Assembly (NCBI GenBank): GCA_017394475.1
Contig: JAFPYQ010000085.1
Span: forward strand, 1-6,456
Length of the DNA: 6,456 nucleotides
Origin: Oscillospiraceae bacterium
Lineage (GTDB): Bacteria > Bacillota > Clostridia > Oscillospirales > Ruminococcaceae
Direction: 5' to 3'
Made by a program: the position numbers and the translations under genes. The notes beneath the pieces were generated by a model that worked only from the letters and a program-made list of their open reading frames with translations, was not told the origin of the DNA and ran no database searches. This document shows positions 4,967 through 6,456 of the stretch, piece after piece; position 1 is the first letter of the stretch, and every line of letters begins with the position of its first letter.

Positions 4967-6456
4967 ATGAGCAAAACGACCAAGAAGAACAAACAAGGCG
5001 GTTTTTCAGTACTTAACCGAATACTTATAATCCAGCTGATAGTGATCTTCGGACTTTCCATATTCATCACAAAGGCAGTAAGTGACAGGACAAGGCAGAA
5101 CACCATAGAGCATCTGGGTGCTATCACCGACGAAAGAGCCGAGATAATCCAGAACTATGTTAAAAATTCGGAGAATACCCTCAGAGCTTTCACCAGGGCA
5201 AAGCAGGTAACAGATCTGCTGGAATACTCCAAGACAGTGGATATGGCCGAATTTGTAAACCCGGATAATCCCAACCCCGATCCTCAGGTCAAGGCAGCTC
5301 AGGAAGCAGCTCAGAAGTACACCGAGGAATTCGACAAGGATATAGATAATCTTGAAGGCCTCTGGATAGGCTCCTGGGAGACCTTCGTTCTCACACACTC
5401 CAGCGCTCCCGTGGCTCCTCAGCTCATCGGCATGCAGACCAGAAAGGATCCCATAAAGCAGGCTGAGCTCCATGATGGCATGAGAGCAGGCAAGGACGGT
5501 CTTTACGATACCGGCTTCATCATCTCCCCTGCATCCGGCAAGCAGTGTATCTCCATGTACATGGCAGTATATGATGAGAACAGGAACCCAATAGGCTTCT
5601 GCGGTCTCGGTATATTCACATCGGGCGTTATCGACACCCTCAACAGTATCCCCATCAGAGGCGTTGAGCACTCCACATACGCTATGGTGGACGCTTCCAC
5701 AGGCAACTACATCTTCGGCGCTTCCGAAGACCTGATAGGCACTCAGATCGAGAGCAAGGAAGTAATGAACATCTGTCAGAAGTACAACCACACCGATACC
5801 GAGGTGACCGACAACTTCACCTACAGGAAGAACGGCAAGGAGTACATCTCCATCTACACCTACATCCCCGGATACAACTGGGTGCTCCTCATCGACGATG
5901 ATACCAACGAGGCATTCTCCCTCACAAGGACGATGATAATCTATCTGGGCATCTTCGGTCTGGTCATCATCAGCCTTATCATAGTGTTCAACATCATCGC
6001 AAAGAGACAGGAAAAGGTAAATCAGAAGCTGTACTCCACCATCGCAAAGAACAACATGACAAAGAAGTCCCTGAACACCGCTATGTTCAACGACGTTCTC
6101 ACAGGTGTAAACAACAGGATCAGCTTCTCTATCAACATTGAGAAGAACTCCAGAGGCACCGATTTCCGTTACTTCATAATGTTCAATATCCTGGGATTCA
6201 GTGATATAAACACCACATACGGCAACGATGCAGGCGACAACGTCCTCGTTCACACTGTAAACGTTCTCCGCGAATTCTTCCCCGATCAGGAGATCTATCG
6301 TACAGGTTCCGACGAATTCATCGTCGTAGTTCCCGCAGAGAAGGAATTTGAGGATCCTGCAAAGGTGCTTGAAAAGGTCAACATCGCTTACAGAGTTCTG
6401 GCAGTCCCCTTCGATCTCGAAGGCGTAGGCAAGATCTACAACAAGTTCAAGATCGC
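4967..6456 (+). CDS. Membrane Cache-GGDEF protein, C-terminus cut by the window edge
   Basis: At least 496 residues of a sensor of the diguanylate cyclase type. A Lys-rich cytoplasmic N-terminus is followed by TM1 (about 19-34), a large extracytoplasmic segment of about 285 residues with dCache-like features (LEGLWIGSWETFVLTHSS, then DTGFIISPASGKQCISMYMAVYDE and a distal CACHE-like strand set ending YIPGYNWVLLIDDD), TM2 (about 323-345), a short linker, and a GGDEF domain from about 375. GGDEF landmarks: DVLTGVNNR (376-384), NILGFSDIN (407-415) where active enzymes have DIDxFKxIN, YGNDAGD, and RTGSDEF (445-451) in place of R-x-GGDEF. Substitution of the first metal-binding Asp by Asn (N407) and of the second Gly by Ser (S448) suggest reduced or no cyclase activity. 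ATG 4967 has AAAGGA (4954-4959) 7 bases upstream. It may be co-transcribed with the deaminase-like gene. The ligand is unknown. Confidence 0.9.
   Translation, partial: MSKTTKKNKQGGFSVLNRILIIQLIVIFGLSIFITKAVSDRTRQNTIEHLGAITDERAEIIQNYVKNSENTLRAFTRAKQVTDLLEYSKTVDMAEFVNPDNPNPDPQVKAAQEAAQKYTEEFDKDIDNLEGLWIGSWETFVLTHSSAPVAPQLIGMQTRKDPIKQAELHDGMRAGKDGLYDTGFIISPASGKQCISMYMAVYDENRNPIGFCGLGIFTSGVIDTLNSIPIRGVEHSTYAMVDASTGNYIFGASEDLIGTQIESKEVMNICQKYNHTDTEVTDNFTYRKNGKEYISIYTYIPGYNWVLLIDDDTNEAFSLTRTMIIYLGIFGLVIISLIIVFNIIAKRQEKVNQKLYSTIAKNNMTKKSLNTAMFNDVLTGVNNRISFSINIEKNSRGTDFRYFIMFNILGFSDINTTYGNDAGDNVLVHTVNVLREFFPDQEIYRTGSDEFIVVVPAEKEFEDPAKVLEKVNIAYRVLAVPFDLEGVGKIYNKFKI

Noticed and set aside
5006..6253. 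415-codon minus-strand open frame
   Set aside because: It is antisense to the clear Cache-GGDEF gene and exists because of that gene's codon bias. The sense frame has TM segments, GGDEF motifs and a binding site.

Overview
The window looks like a chromosomal segment from a Firmicute, probably a gut or rumen Ruminococcus relative. This is inferred from moderate GC in the genes, AT-rich spacers, strong purine-rich ribosome binding sites, near-consensus sigma-70 type promoters, and a Cache-type GGDEF sensor written in strongly biased codons (ATC, AAC, AAG). No database search was possible, so family names rest on motifs read by eye.

Left edge, about 1-430, minus strand. A near-consensus promoter (399-428) drives a leader with two 50-base imperfect tandem repeats (251-350), a 12-bp stem-loop (204-242), and then a ribosome binding site and short reading frame (67-183). 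The order promoter, short tandem RNA repeats, leaky terminator, toxin start is that of type III toxin-antitoxin loci (ToxIN/CptIN/TenpIN). The repeats can form the same two small hairpins, and one stem changes by compensatory substitution. The toxin frame stops after 38 codons, so the toxin half looks broken. A perfect-consensus promoter pointing off the left edge lies just beyond it.

Centre, 492-3571, minus strand. One promoter (3543-3571) precedes three closely spaced genes: a SAM methyltransferase fused to an inorganic-pyrophosphatase-like domain, a P-loop GTPase with a DUF697-like hydrophobic C-terminal region, and a GNAT acetyltransferase. Gaps of 37 and 16 bases with good ribosome binding sites point to an operon. 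Its substrate or role cannot be read from the sequence.

Intergenic, 3572-4276. This is the divergent spacer between the minus operon and the plus-strand genes. It holds a cryptic open frame next to the operon promoter that may be a dispersed repeat, an AT-rich stretch with a possible extended -10 promoter, and a long leader with a candidate 43-codon ORF.

Right, 4277-6456, plus strand. A small cytidine-deaminase-fold protein (HAE and PCxxC zinc motifs) with a tail of eight Asp and then Lys-rich residues is followed by a membrane Cache-GGDEF protein that runs off the right edge. Its GGDEF domain has altered metal-site and signature residues (N-I-L in place of D-I-D, GSDEF in place of GGDEF), so its cyclase activity is in doubt.
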